Below, one piece after another: positions 8,949 through 17,494 of a stretch of 64,000 nt of DNA. The stretch comes from Aalborgiella sp040079635. GTDB taxonomy: Bacteria; Pseudomonadota; Gammaproteobacteria; Burkholderiales; Burkholderiaceae_C. The stretch's first letter is position 1. Every line of letters begins with the position of its first letter. The DNA is taken from positions 1-64,000 of the forward strand of contig JBEBJY010000006.1 in the NCBI GenBank assembly GCA_040079635.1, written 5' to 3'. Below the pieces are notes generated by a model. It worked only from the letters and a program-made list of their open reading frames with translations. It had not been told where the DNA came from and searched no databases. Position numbers and translations under genes: made by a program.

Positions 8949-10353
8949 TTTCGACCCTCGAATTTACTATATTTTTCATAGCTGCTGAGGCAGCATTTAC
9001 GCCGGCTATGCGCCCAAATGCCGTACCAATAGTCATCCCCACACCGGCTGTGTAGCCTTTGCCCAACACATTCCCCGCCATCATCTCTCCAGCAGCGAAA
9101 AGATTGCTTGATTCAATGCCACCAAAACGCACCGCCGTGCTCTCGCCCACTTTCATACCCAAGTAGGTGAAGGTGATGCCCGGCTTCAAGGTGTAGCCGT
9201 AGAAAGGCGCGGTATCGATGGGGCGTGCCCAGTGGGTTTTGACCGGGCTGATGCCTTCGGTGTGGCAGTCGTCCAGCACAGCGTGGTCAAACGTCCCAAC
9301 TTGGCAGGCAGCGTTGTAGTCGCTAATAGTTTTCATGAAAGCATCCACATCCAAGCCCAGTTTTTGCGCGAGTTCAGGCAAAGAATCGGCCTTTTCACCT
9401 GCAAAGACAGGTGGCATAAAGCGCCCTACCGCTTTAGCATCAATGATGGAATGCGCGATTTGACCCGGCTGGTGTGCCACCAAGCGCCCCCAAATGGCGT
9501 AACGCTTTGGCCAAAAATCTTCGCCTTCGTCGTAAAAGCGCTGGGCATTTTTGTTCACCACCACGCCCAAAGAGACGCAATCGACACGCGTACAAATGCC
9601 GCCGTCGTACAGCGGCGCTCTCGCATCAATAGCAACAGAATGGCTCTGAGTTGGGTCGCCAATCGTGTCAGCGCCTTGGGCAATCAGGTCTTTGAGCAGC
9701 ACGCCCATGTTGAACCGTGTGCCACGAATCGCAAAATTGTCAGATGGCCATTCGCCTAGCTCGTTTTGACCCCAAGCTTCGCGCAGCCATTCGCGGTTGG
9801 ACTCAAAACCACCGCTTGCGACGACGCAGGCTTTCGCAGTGATGCGTTCTTTGCCGACATGAGCCGCTACAAATTGGCCACTTTCAATTTCTAAGCGATC
9901 AACAGGTGATTCATAACGAATCTGTACACCCAGCTTCTCAGCACTGCGGTAATACGCGTTCATCAGCGCCTTGCCACCGCCCATGAAAAAGGCGTTGGTA
10001 CGGGACAAATGCAGCGTACCCGATAGCGAGGGCTGAAAATGCACACCGTGCTTGCGCATCCAGTCGCGGCAGTGGGATGATTCACGAATCGCCAAACGCG
10101 CCATCTGCTCATTCGTTTGCCCGCCAGTGACTTTAAGCAAGTCTTGCCAAAATTCTTCTTCTGGGTAGGCCTCGGTCAGCACGTCTTGCGGTGCGTCGTG
10201 CATGCAACGCAGGTTGCGGGTGTGGGCTGAATTGCCACCGCGCCAGAGTTTGGGCGCTGCCTCGAGCACCAATACGCTGGCCCCTGCCTCTCGAGCCATC
10301 AAGGCCGCGCACAGTGCTGCGTTGCCACCACCAATGATTAAAACGTCTAACAT
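8935..10353 (-). CDS. tcuA: FAD-dependent tricarballylate dehydrogenase TcuA
   Basis: Flavoprotein of the fumarate reductase/succinate dehydrogenase family that oxidises tricarballylate to cis-aconitate. The N-terminus is MLDVLIIGGGNAALCAAL, the FAD dinucleotide fold. GGNSAHTRNLR, SGGFESNREWL and the C-terminal GEMMAGNVLGKGYTAGVGM are the family's FAD and substrate motifs. I start at the ATG at 10353, since the GTG six codons upstream only adds a tail. The last 24 or so codons contain a 43-bp dispersed element (8966-9008), which supplies AGVNAASAAMKNIV at the C-terminus. The gene forms an operon with tcuB downstream, and the regulator gene lies upstream on the same strand. Confidence 0.92.
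   Translation of the reverse strand: MLDVLIIGGGNAALCAALMAREAGASVLVLEAAPKLWRGGNSAHTRNLRCMHDAPQDVLTEAYPEEEFWQDLLKVTGGQTNEQMARLAIRESSHCRDWMRKHGVHFQPSLSGTLHLSRTNAFFMGGGKALMNAYYRSAEKLGVQIRYESPVDRLEIESGQFVAAHVGKERITAKACVVASGGFESNREWLREAWGQNELGEWPSDNFAIRGTRFNMGVLLKDLIAQGADTIGDPTQSHSVAIDARAPLYDGGICTRVDCVSLGVVVNKNAQRFYDEGEDFWPKRYAIWGRLVAHQPGQIAHSIIDAKAVGRFMPPVFAGEKADSLPELAQKLGLDVDAFMKTISDYNAACQVGTFDHAVLDDCHTEGISPVKTHWARPIDTAPFYGYTLKPGITFTYLGMKVGESTAVRFGGIESSNLFAAGEMMAGNVLGKGYTAGVGMTIGTAFGRIAGVNAASAAMKNIVNSRVENAAT
8966..9008 (-). repeat. 43-bp dispersed element, copy E2 (inside tcuA 3' end)
   Basis: On the minus strand it opens TAGCCGGCG and closes GCTATGAAAAATATAGT, without gaps against the other copies. 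It is read in the third sense frame. The TGA found at GCC-TGA in the consensus is TCA here, keeping the tcuA frame open. Confidence 0.88.
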
Positions 10354-10465
10354 GGCGGTGACTTTAACCACACCCAGCGCCCTGCGCTAGTTCAGCAAAG
10401 CGATAGGGGTATCACGAATCGTGATGGCTGGCATTACAGGTTTTAAATTTAAAGTTAAAAATTAA

Positions 10466-11398
10466 CTAGATCAACTTCACACCCAGCCATTGCTTGGATG
10501 TGACCAGCTCCCGCGCACAATCTGCCAGCACTACGCGCGCGGCTAGCGCTGCGGGGGACAGCTCATCGTCCGACAAGCTGCAAATGGCGTTGACGCGACG
10601 AACTTGCGTATCGGCAATCTCTGCCCAGCTGAAGCGCTTGGCGGCATCGGGCAAACCGGCTAAGGCTGCCCAAGGCTGCACGGTGCTGCCCAAGCCAGCT
10701 TCAACAGCAGCCATTGTCATCGCCAAAGAGTCAATTTCAGCGGCCAATTGTGGCTTGAACTTGGCGCGGACAAAAGCCGCATCCAAGGCGCTGCGCAGGC
10801 CGTGTGTTCCAGTCGGAAGAATCAGCGGAATGTCTTTCAAATCCGCCATGCGGGTGCGCATCGCTGATTTTTCTGCTTGTGTATCGTCAGACTTCGCCTG
10901 AATCAAAAACAGCTTTTCCTCTACCAACGGCAGCACGCTCCAGCGCCGTGCAGCCTGGGTGTCGAACAAAATCGTCAAATCTAGCTGGCGCGAGTTAAGC
11001 ATGCTGGTCAAGTGGCCAGACATGCCCTCGACCATGTGCAGGCGCACATCAGGGTAGCGCTCACGCATGGCGCGTATGAGGGGCAAACCCAGTACAGCAG
11101 CCGTGGTGGGAGCCAGCCCCACGCTGACCGCACCCGTCAAACGCGACAATTGTGCCGCCCGCACAGCCTGGTCGGCATGGCGTAAGGTGAGCTGCGCTTC
11201 GCGGAAAAACGCCATGCCCGCCTCGGTCGCCACCACGCCTTTGCTGGTGCGCTGCAGCAGGCGGGTAGACAATTCGCTCTCCAAACGGCTGATTTGCTGG
11301 CTCAGCGCTGATTGCACCAACTCCAAATCAAGCGCGGCGCGGCTGATGCTGCCCAATTCCAGCACGCGAACAAAATAACGAAGTTGACGCAGTTCCAT
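10466..11398 (-). CDS. tcuR: LysR-family regulator, TcuR-like
   Basis: 310-residue LysR transcription factor. Residues 1-60 form the winged helix-turn-helix (MELRQLRYFVRVLELGSISR followed by a recognition helix with SALSQQISRLE). The remainder is the periplasmic-binding-like effector domain, with GLAPTTAAVLGLPLI at its start. It lies 112 bases upstream of tcuA on the same strand, so it may control tcuAB in response to a tricarboxylate. TcuR is the known regulator of this pathway in Salmonella, so the symbol is a context-based assignment. The divergent mnmA starts 42 bases away. Confidence 0.82.
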   Translation of the reverse strand: MELRQLRYFVRVLELGSISRAALDLELVQSALSQQISRLESELSTRLLQRTSKGVVATEAGMAFFREAQLTLRHADQAVRAAQLSRLTGAVSVGLAPTTAAVLGLPLIRAMRERYPDVRLHMVEGMSGHLTSMLNSRQLDLTILFDTQAARRWSVLPLVEEKLFLIQAKSDDTQAEKSAMRTRMADLKDIPLILPTGTHGLRSALDAAFVRAKFKPQLAAEIDSLAMTMAAVEAGLGSTVQPWAALAGLPDAAKRFSWAEIADTQVRRVNAICSLSDDELSPAALAARVVLADCARELVTSKQWLGVKLI

Positions 11399-11440
11399 GC
11401 TGAGATAATCTCACACAACACAGAAGTTTTGACATCAACT

Positions 11441-12619
11441 ATGACATTTTCAGCATCCGACAAACAAAAAGTAGGCACTGACCGCCGTGTGGTGGTCGGC
11501 TTGAGTGGCGGCGTGGACTCGGCCGTGACGGCTTATTTACTCAAAAAGCAAGGCTACGACGTGGTCGGCATCTTCATGAAAAATTGGGAAGATGATGACG
11601 ACTCGGAGTTTTGCTCGTCCAACCAAGACTTTATCGACGCTGCCGCTGTGGCCGACGTGATCGGCATTGAGATCGAACACGTCAACTTCGCCAGCGAATA
11701 CAAAGACCGCGTGTTTGCCGAGTTTTTGCGAGAATACCAAGCCGGACGCACGCCTAACCCCGACGTGCTGTGCAATGCCGAGATCAAATTCAAAGCCTTT
11801 TTAGACCATGCCATGCGGCTGGGAGCAGACAAAATCGCGACCGGCCACTATGCACGGGTGCGCTTGAACGCCACATCGCAAAAATACGAACTCCTCAAAG
11901 GTTTGGACGCATCCAAAGATCAGAGCTACTTTTTACACCGGCTGAACCAAGCGCAATTGTCTAAAACTTTGTTCCCTGTCGGAGAACTACAAAAGACCGA
12001 AGTGCGCCGCATTGCGGATGATATTGGCTTGCCGAACGCCAAAAAGAAGGATTCGACCGGAATTTGCTTCATCGGTGAACGCCCTTTCCGCGACTTTTTA
12101 AACCGTTATATCGCCAAAGTACCCGGCCCCATCAAAAATGCTGATGGCCGCGTGCTGGGTACGCACCAAGGATTGAGTTTTTACACGCTGGGGCAGCGCC
12201 AAGGGCTGGGCATTGGCGGCGTGAAGGCAAAAGGAGCAGAGCTCAAAGCGATTCAAGCCTTGGGACAACGCGGTGTGGGCGAGCACACGCCCTGGTTTGT
12301 TGCCCGCAAAGACATGGAGAAAAACACACTGTGGGTGGTGCAAGGGCACGACCACCCATGGCTGCAATCGCATGCGCTGACGGCGGACAACCTGAGCTGG
12401 GTGGCTGGGCACCCACTCACGACAGCATCGCTCAACTCAAAAACGCGCTATCGGCAGGCTGATGCGCCATGCACATTGGCGAACTGTGACGTTGCTGCAA
12501 ACACGTTTGAATTAACATTTCCACAGCCTCAATGGGCGGTGACGCCGGGGCAATCGGCTGTTTTGTATGACGGTGAGGTGTGTTTGGGTGGCGGGATTAT
12601 CAGCGGAGCGAGTGCTTGA
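11441..12619 (+). CDS. mnmA: tRNA-specific 2-thiouridylase MnmA
   Basis: Transfers sulfur to U34 of tRNA-Lys, -Glu and -Gln (s2U34) using ATP. The P-loop pyrophosphatase motif VVGLSGGVDSAV lies near residue 20. The catalytic cysteines are in NPDVLCNAEIKF (about residue 112) and STGICFIGER (about residue 209). GHYARV and SYFLHRLNQAQL are also typical. The ATG at 11441 gives 392 residues; longer reading frames run into the divergent LysR gene. It ends only 17 bases from the convergent exbD gene, with no clear terminator between them. Confidence 0.97.
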   Translation: MTFSASDKQKVGTDRRVVVGLSGGVDSAVTAYLLKKQGYDVVGIFMKNWEDDDDSEFCSSNQDFIDAAAVADVIGIEIEHVNFASEYKDRVFAEFLREYQAGRTPNPDVLCNAEIKFKAFLDHAMRLGADKIATGHYARVRLNATSQKYELLKGLDASKDQSYFLHRLNQAQLSKTLFPVGELQKTEVRRIADDIGLPNAKKKDSTGICFIGERPFRDFLNRYIAKVPGPIKNADGRVLGTHQGLSFYTLGQRQGLGIGGVKAKGAELKAIQALGQRGVGEHTPWFVARKDMEKNTLWVVQGHDHPWLQSHALTADNLSWVAGHPLTTASLNSKTRYRQADAPCTLANCDVAANTFELTFPQPQWAVTPGQSAVLYDGEVCLGGGIISGASA

Positions 12620-12636
12620 AAATCACGCTGTATAAA

Positions 12637-13089
12637 TTACGGCGCTTTAACCTGCGGCGCGAAATCTGGAATATTGGCTAAACCGATTTTCTCTAAACCG
12701 ACTCTCTGCGCCATCGCCATCACACCAGCTACGACTTCATATTTAGCTGCACGATCTGGCATGAAATGAATTTCGCGTTGTTCGGCTCCTAAAGACGCTT
12801 CCGTCTTCATTTTTGCTTCCAATGCAGCTCTATCAGGCAAGACTTGGTCTTCCCATAATATTTGGCTGTTTGCATTGACTGTAATAGTCACTGCTTTTGG
12901 AGGGTCAGTTTTATCAGGTGTGCCTTTTGAAGGCATATCGACATTCACGGAATGCAGCTGAATCGGAATAGTGATGATCAACATCACCAAAAGCACCAAC
13001 ATGACGTCAATCAACGGCGTGGTGTTCATCTCAATCATCACTTCCGGGTCGCCATGAAGGGATTCTGAGGAGCCAATATTCATTGCCAT
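12637..13089 (-). CDS. exbD: Biopolymer transport protein ExbD (second copy)
   Basis: 150-residue ExbD/TolR protein: a short cytoplasmic N-terminus, one membrane helix (LIDVMLVLLVMLIITIPIQL) with the proton-path Asp, and a periplasmic domain. MNTTPLIDVMLVLLV is the family hallmark. The ATG at 13089 has AAGGAAG at good spacing; longer forms overlap the upstream exbD. It is the last gene of an exbB-exbD-exbD unit downstream of a tonB-like gene. Two ExbD paralogues in tandem suggest a hetero-oligomeric stator arm or partner-specific roles. Confidence 0.93.
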   Translation of the reverse strand: MAMNIGSSESLHGDPEVMIEMNTTPLIDVMLVLLVMLIITIPIQLHSVNVDMPSKGTPDKTDPPKAVTITVNANSQILWEDQVLPDRAALEAKMKTEASLGAEQREIHFMPDRAAKYEVVAGVMAMAQRVGLEKIGLANIPDFAPQVKAP

Positions 13090-13114
13090 AAAAGTGCTTC
13101 CTTGGGATTCAAGC

Positions 13115-13543
13115 TTAGTTCTTCGCAGGCGGCTGCGTGATAAAACCAATGCGCGTCACACCTGCTTCTTGCAAGGCATAAACCACTTGGCCAATCGTTT
13201 CGTAATTGGCATTGGCATCACCACGAATATGTACTTCTAGGCTATCCATCGGTTTATTCAGCGCGGCGAGCTTGCCTTTTAAATCTTGAAAAGAGTTCAG
13301 CTTGCTATCGAACCAATAAGCATTACCGACTTCGTTCACTGAAATAATGACGTTTTCTGTTTGCGTTTCTCTGATTTGGTTCGTCTCTTTGGGTAGCTTC
13401 ACCTGAATCGACGTCGTCACCGCTGGAATCGTGATCAAGAAAATAATCAGCAGCACGAGCATCACATCCACCAAGGGTGTGGTGTTGATTTCCGCCATCA
13501 ACGCATCATCGTCGTTGCGGCTTTTGTTGAATGTGATTGCCAT
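13115..13543 (-). CDS. exbD: Biopolymer transport protein ExbD (first copy)
   Basis: 142-residue ExbD with INTTPLVDVMLVLLIIFLITIP near residues 18-40, including the conserved membrane Asp. The periplasmic part is lysine- and glutamate-rich and ends TRIGFITQPPAKN. It begins 12 bases after exbB and is followed 25 bases later by the second exbD. With ExbB it forms the proton-driven motor for TonB-dependent outer-membrane transport. Confidence 0.94.
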   Translation of the reverse strand: MAITFNKSRNDDDALMAEINTTPLVDVMLVLLIIFLITIPAVTTSIQVKLPKETNQIRETQTENVIISVNEVGNAYWFDSKLNSFQDLKGKLAALNKPMDSLEVHIRGDANANYETIGQVVYALQEAGVTRIGFITQPPAKN

Positions 13544-13555
13544 GTTTTTTACTAT

Positions 13556-14353
13556 TTATTTGGCGTGCTGCTTATCCGCTTGCTGCAACAAATTGGTATG
13601 CAAATTTGAACCAAAAGCACGCACGCCATCCATGCCAACTTTGTTGCGACGCACCAGCCAGTTGTAGCCCAAGACGGCTGGCACGGCGACTGCCAAGCCA
13701 ATCGCAGTCATGATCAGCGCCTCACCCACTGGGCCAGCAACTTTGTCGATAGACGCTTGACCTGATGCGCCGATCTTGACCAACGCGTTATAAATCCCCC
13801 AAACCGTACCAAACAAACCCACGAACGGTGCAGTTGAGCCCACGGTTGCTAACACCGCCAAGCCCTGCTGCGAATTGCTCTGCACTGTAGCGACAGAGCG
13901 CTCAATGCTTTGCGCTGCCCAGGTGTTTAAATCAACTTGACCCGCCACGCTTGGGTGCTGTTGTACTGCATCCAAAGAAGCATCGACGATGAAGCGGTAA
14001 GGGCTGTCGGCTGCCATAGCATTCGCGCCTTGTTGCAAATTAGCAGCTTTTGAAAATGCAAGTTCCGCGTCTTTCGCCATTGCTTGCATGCGGTTTTGAG
14101 CGATAAGTTTGCTGATCAAAACATACCAGCTGGCAAGTGACATGATGATGAGCAGCAACATGGTCGTTTTCGCCACCCAGTCGCCCTGCCCCCAAACGGC
14201 TGCTAAGCCGTATGGATTTTCAACCACAGGAGGAATGGTTGGGGAAGGCGTTAACGCTACAGTTGGCGTTGCCGCTGGTGCTGCCGTTTGCGCGTGCGCT
14301 AGGTTAGTCAGCAAAATAAATGCTGTGGCAAAAAGTGATTTGATGTTTTTCAT
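13556..14353 (-). CDS. exbB: MotA/TolQ/ExbB proton channel family protein
   Basis: 265-residue ExbB with an N-terminal signal-like helix (ending AHAQTAAP) and a Pro/Ala/Thr-rich linker, then three membrane helices. The first is around residues 60-85. The last two hold GLAVLATVGSTAPFVGLFGTV and GPVGEALIMTAIGLAVAVPA, the conserved ExbB/TolQ segments with their Thr and Gly residues. It follows the tonB-like gene by 26 bases and has GAGGAAC before its ATG. The periplasmic extension is common in ExbB of this order. Confidence 0.94.
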   Translation of the reverse strand: MKNIKSLFATAFILLTNLAHAQTAAPAATPTVALTPSPTIPPVVENPYGLAAVWGQGDWVAKTTMLLLIIMSLASWYVLISKLIAQNRMQAMAKDAELAFSKAANLQQGANAMAADSPYRFIVDASLDAVQQHPSVAGQVDLNTWAAQSIERSVATVQSNSQQGLAVLATVGSTAPFVGLFGTVWGIYNALVKIGASGQASIDKVAGPVGEALIMTAIGLAVAVPAVLGYNWLVRRNKVGMDGVRAFGSNLHTNLLQQADKQHAK

Positions 14354-14379
14354 CTCAGTTCCTCGTTTATCTTTTCAAT

Positions 14380-15423
14380 TTATTTGGGGCATTCGCCGTT
14401 TATCATCTTCAACCCGTTGCGCAGGCTTGGATTTGTAGGATGCAAGCAATCTTCTTTTTTCGCTTTTTCAAATTCAATTTCGTAATTTTCTGGGCGTTTG
14501 TTCGGATTCAACTGAGCGTTTGATGCGCGCTGCAGCTCGCCTGCAGCCCAACCACCACGACGACCAGGCACATAATTTGTACCACTTCCTGCCGAGGGAA
14601 TGCCAAGGTTTCCCGAACCCGATGGATTTGCAAGCGCACCACTTAAAGATGGAGCGCCAGAACCTAAAGGCGCTGATGCAGCAGTAGTTCCCGCACTGGG
14701 CGCAGCACTAGTTGTTGAAATCGCACGATTTGAAGTACCTGTTGAAGGCGAGACTGCGGGAGCAGCTGCAGTTGCTGCCGGCGCAGAAGCCACCGCAGCA
14801 GGTGCAGCCGCTTTCGCAGGTTCTGCCGCTGGCGCTGCAACAACTGGCGCAGCTGGTGCGGCAGGAGCAGGCGTTGCAACAACTGCAGCGGGAACAACTG
14901 GCGTTGGGGCGGGCGTAGGCGTTGGCGGTAATTCAACAACTGCTTCAGCAACCACGGGTTTCGGTACTTCTTGAGGCACGACTTTAGGCGTTTCAGGCAC
15001 CACTTCCTTAACCACCTCTTTTGGCACTTGCACCTCTACCGGCTTCACTTCCACCACTTTTTCAGGCGGCTTAGGTATGACCACTGGCTTTTCAATTGGC
15101 TTAGGTGGTTCAGGAGGTTTTGGGGGTACGGGCAATGGTTCAACCGGCTTGGTGATGGTTTTCTTCACCACGACCGGCTTCTCAATAGGTTTATTAGGCT
15201 CTGGTGGTTTCGGCAGAGTAATTACTTTTTTAGGTGGCGGTTTAGGTAAAGGTTGCGTGATGGGTAGATTCAACATCACCACCGTTTCACGCACGACGCG
15301 CTGCACAGGCGCGGTTTGCAGCAGTAGCCAAAACAAAGCGATATGCACCACCGAAACGGCCAGCAATGCTGGGCGCGATAGTTGCGCTCCAGGCAATTGC
15401 GGTGCTGTGGTCGTAAAAATCAT
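14380..15423 (-). CDS. tonB: TonB-like energy transducer without a canonical TonB C-terminal domain
   Basis: 347 residues. A single membrane anchor spans about residues 18-37 and contains a His (SVVHIALFWLLLQT), as in TonB. A long Pro-Lys/Pro-Glu spacer follows (about residues 55-155, KPPEPPKPIEKPVV units), then an Ala/Pro/Ser-rich stretch. The last 45 residues (NYEIEFEKAKKEDCLHP and a final GECPK) do not look like the usual TonB_C fold that touches the TonB box. The ATG at 15423 overlaps the upstream MFS stop as TAATG, so translation is coupled. Placement before exbB-exbD-exbD supports a TonB role; the tail may be a lineage-specific receptor contact with a conserved Cys pair. Confidence 0.8.
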   Translation of the reverse strand: MIFTTTAPQLPGAQLSRPALLAVSVVHIALFWLLLQTAPVQRVVRETVVMLNLPITQPLPKPPPKKVITLPKPPEPNKPIEKPVVVKKTITKPVEPLPVPPKPPEPPKPIEKPVVIPKPPEKVVEVKPVEVQVPKEVVKEVVPETPKVVPQEVPKPVVAEAVVELPPTPTPAPTPVVPAAVVATPAPAAPAAPVVAAPAAEPAKAAAPAAVASAPAATAAAPAVSPSTGTSNRAISTTSAAPSAGTTAASAPLGSGAPSLSGALANPSGSGNLGIPSAGSGTNYVPGRRGGWAAGELQRASNAQLNPNKRPENYEIEFEKAKKEDCLHPTNPSLRNGLKMINGECPK

Positions 15424-16664
15424 TAGCGTGATGATAAAGGCTTTTGCCGCCACGCCAGCACCGCACCCAACCATAGGGCGAAAGCGGAGATCAATAAGCC
15501 CTGCGCTAAACCACCCTTTCCATCAGCGATCCATCCCACCATCGTTGGTCCCACGATTTGCCCCGCTGCAAACACGACTGTGAATGCGCTAATACCCGTT
15601 GCCCAGGCCGTTTGCGGTAAATTGTGGCGTACCAAGGCAGTGGTTGAAGCTACAACAGACAAAAACACGCCACCAAAAAGGACACCAGAAAAAACAAGTG
15701 CGGGTAGCCAAGTTGTTAAAGCGGGGATGACGATGGCGCAACCGAGCAAAAAGTTAAGAAAAGCCAAGGCTTGACCGCCCTTGTACTTATCCAATAAACC
15801 TGCCCAAATGCGCGACGATGCCATCACCGCCAGCCCCAGCAGTGTGTAAAAAACAGTAATTGTGGTGGTCGTTGCTGATTGCTCACGCAACAGCGCAATC
15901 ACGAAGGTCATATAGCCGATATAGCCTACGCCAAACAAACCGTAGCCGATCAATGCGTATGTGAATTCACGCCAGTGAAAGTCTTGACCAACTTGCTGCA
16001 TACTTAGCTCTGAATTTGCTGCTTTTGGCGACGTCACGATGCGTTTGAGAGCATGCCCTTTCAACATCAAAATCATGGTCGCCAAAGCACAACCCAAGGC
16101 CAAAAACCACCAAGCTACAGCCCACGCTTGCGGCCACACACGTGATGTTGATGGCATAAAGTAATCGACACTGGGCACCAGCAACGTTGAAAACACAATC
16201 CCCAGCCCCACGCCGCCGTAATACACACCCAAAATCAAGCCACTGCGCCCAGCTTGCTTCGCTCCTAGCTGCGCAGCCAACAAACCACCCGCCACAAACA
16301 CCCAAGCACTGGCAATACCCGCCAACAAACGCTGAACCAGCAAGGGCTCAGCCGTGGTGAAAAACCCAGTCAACGCCATAAACACACTTGCAAATGCGGA
16401 ACCAATCAGCAAGATTTGTACCGCATCAAAACGCTTTAACAACTTGGGCATGCTCAAAGCGCCAAGCAAATAGCCCAGTGCGTTGACCGTATTCATTGCA
16501 CCGGCTAGGGTGTAGCTCCAACCTAAATCAGCCCGCATAGCAGGCAAAAGCAAACCGTATGAAAACCGCGTGACGCCTAGAGAAACAGCTGCGCCTAGCG
16601 CCAAAACCATGGCCAAAGTGATGCTTTGCTGCAAAGTTGGTGGGGTGTTTTGTGAAAGCGACAT
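15423..16664 (-). CDS. MFS transporter, YbfB/YjiJ-like
   Basis: About 413 residues with twelve predicted membrane helices. The N-terminal half carries GVTRFSYGLLLPAMRADLGWS and GYLLGAL, typical of the YbfB/YjiJ-type major facilitator group, whose substrates are mostly unknown. AGG lies a few bases upstream of the ATG at 16664, which I prefer to one at 16706. The stop codon is shared with the start of the TonB-like gene (TAATG). The coupling hints that the two are made together, perhaps with the transporter handling a ligand brought in by the TonB system; that is inference. Confidence 0.85.
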   Translation of the reverse strand: MSLSQNTPPTLQQSITLAMVLALGAAVSLGVTRFSYGLLLPAMRADLGWSYTLAGAMNTVNALGYLLGALSMPKLLKRFDAVQILLIGSAFASVFMALTGFFTTAEPLLVQRLLAGIASAWVFVAGGLLAAQLGAKQAGRSGLILGVYYGGVGLGIVFSTLLVPSVDYFMPSTSRVWPQAWAVAWWFLALGCALATMILMLKGHALKRIVTSPKAANSELSMQQVGQDFHWREFTYALIGYGLFGVGYIGYMTFVIALLREQSATTTTITVFYTLLGLAVMASSRIWAGLLDKYKGGQALAFLNFLLGCAIVIPALTTWLPALVFSGVLFGGVFLSVVASTTALVRHNLPQTAWATGISAFTVVFAAGQIVGPTMVGWIADGKGGLAQGLLISAFALWLGAVLAWRQKPLSSR

Positions 16665-16816
16665 AGCCCTATTGTGCTGGATTAAGCATTGAAACTCGGG
16701 CAGCAACTTTACACAGCATTACATTGCAGCCATGCTGCGTTTGCATGGCGATTGGATACTTGACCTCAATCCAGAGCCAATATCGACACTGGAGTTTTTA
16801 AACTCTTTAAGGATTT

Positions 16817-17413
16817 ATGATGAAACTCTCTAGCAAGCACTTATTACTCACTACTTTGATGGCTACATGTGGCTTTGCGGCCATTGCGCAAAGCACCACA
16901 CCAACAGCACCAGCTGCCGGCGCACAAACCCAAATGCAAGACAAAATGCATCGTGGTGACCATTCCAGCATGCGCGAACGCATGTTTGGCAACCACCAAG
17001 AGCGCATGGCCAAGCGCCAAGCTGAGTTGAAAACCAAGCTCAAAATCACGCCTGCGCAAGAAGGCGCATGGACAACATTTACAGCTTCTATGCAGCCACC
17101 AGCAGGCGGCATGATGGGTATGCGACACGACCCTAAAGTAAAAGCCGAAATGGACAAGCTGACCACGCCAGAACGCATTGACAAAATGCAAGCCATGCGT
17201 GCAGAACGCATGAAAACCATGGGTTCTGAAATGGACAAACGCGGCGCTGCTACCAAAGCCTTCTACGCGGTGTTGTCAACTGAGCAAAAAGCAGTGTTTG
17301 ACGCTGTTTCCATGCACGGTGGCCGACACGGTATGGGCATGGGCGGCGAACATGGCGGAAAAGGCAGCCAAGGCGGTAAAGGTGAGCACGGCCGTATGGG
17401 CAACCACAGCTAA
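16817..17413 (+). CDS. Spy/CpxP-like LTXXQ periplasmic protein
   Basis: 198 residues with a signal peptide (about residues 1-24, ending IAQS). The middle is highly charged and helical, with two Spy-type repeats, LTTPERIDKMQ and LSTEQKAVFD. The C-terminal tail is rich in Gly, His and Met (GGRHGMGMGGEHGG), which suggests metal binding. Family members are periplasmic chaperones or metal-stress sensors. AAGGA precedes two adjacent ATGs, and the second (16820) has the better spacing. A strong terminator with a UUCG loop follows at 17441. Confidence 0.85.
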   Translation: MMKLSSKHLLLTTLMATCGFAAIAQSTTPTAPAAGAQTQMQDKMHRGDHSSMRERMFGNHQERMAKRQAELKTKLKITPAQEGAWTTFTASMQPPAGGMMGMRHDPKVKAEMDKLTTPERIDKMQAMRAERMKTMGSEMDKRGAATKAFYAVLSTEQKAVFDAVSMHGGRHGMGMGGEHGGKGSQGGKGEHGRMGNHS

Positions 17414-17440
17414 AAACAGCTTACACAAGCTTTAAAAGCT

Positions 17441-17477
17441 AAAAAGCGCAGTCAACTTCGGTTGCTGCGCTTTTTTT
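17441..17477 (+). terminator. Intrinsic terminator with UUCG loop
   Basis: AAAAAGCGCAG and CTGCGCTTTTTTT form a stem that includes CAAC-TTCG-GTTG at the tip, followed by a T run. The A run on the other side makes it usable by the convergent gene as well. Confidence 0.9.
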
Positions 17478-17494
17478 ACGTTGAAATTTGAGTT

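Noticed and set aside
11312..11440. N-terminal extension of MnmA
   Set aside because: It is antisense to the start of the LysR gene, and the ATG at 11441 gives a normal MnmA N-terminus.
14600..15249. Long Gly/Ala-rich or Phe/Arg-rich plus-strand frames opposite tonB
   Set aside because: They are shadows of the Pro/Ala/Lys-rich low-complexity codons of the tonB-like gene on the other strand.
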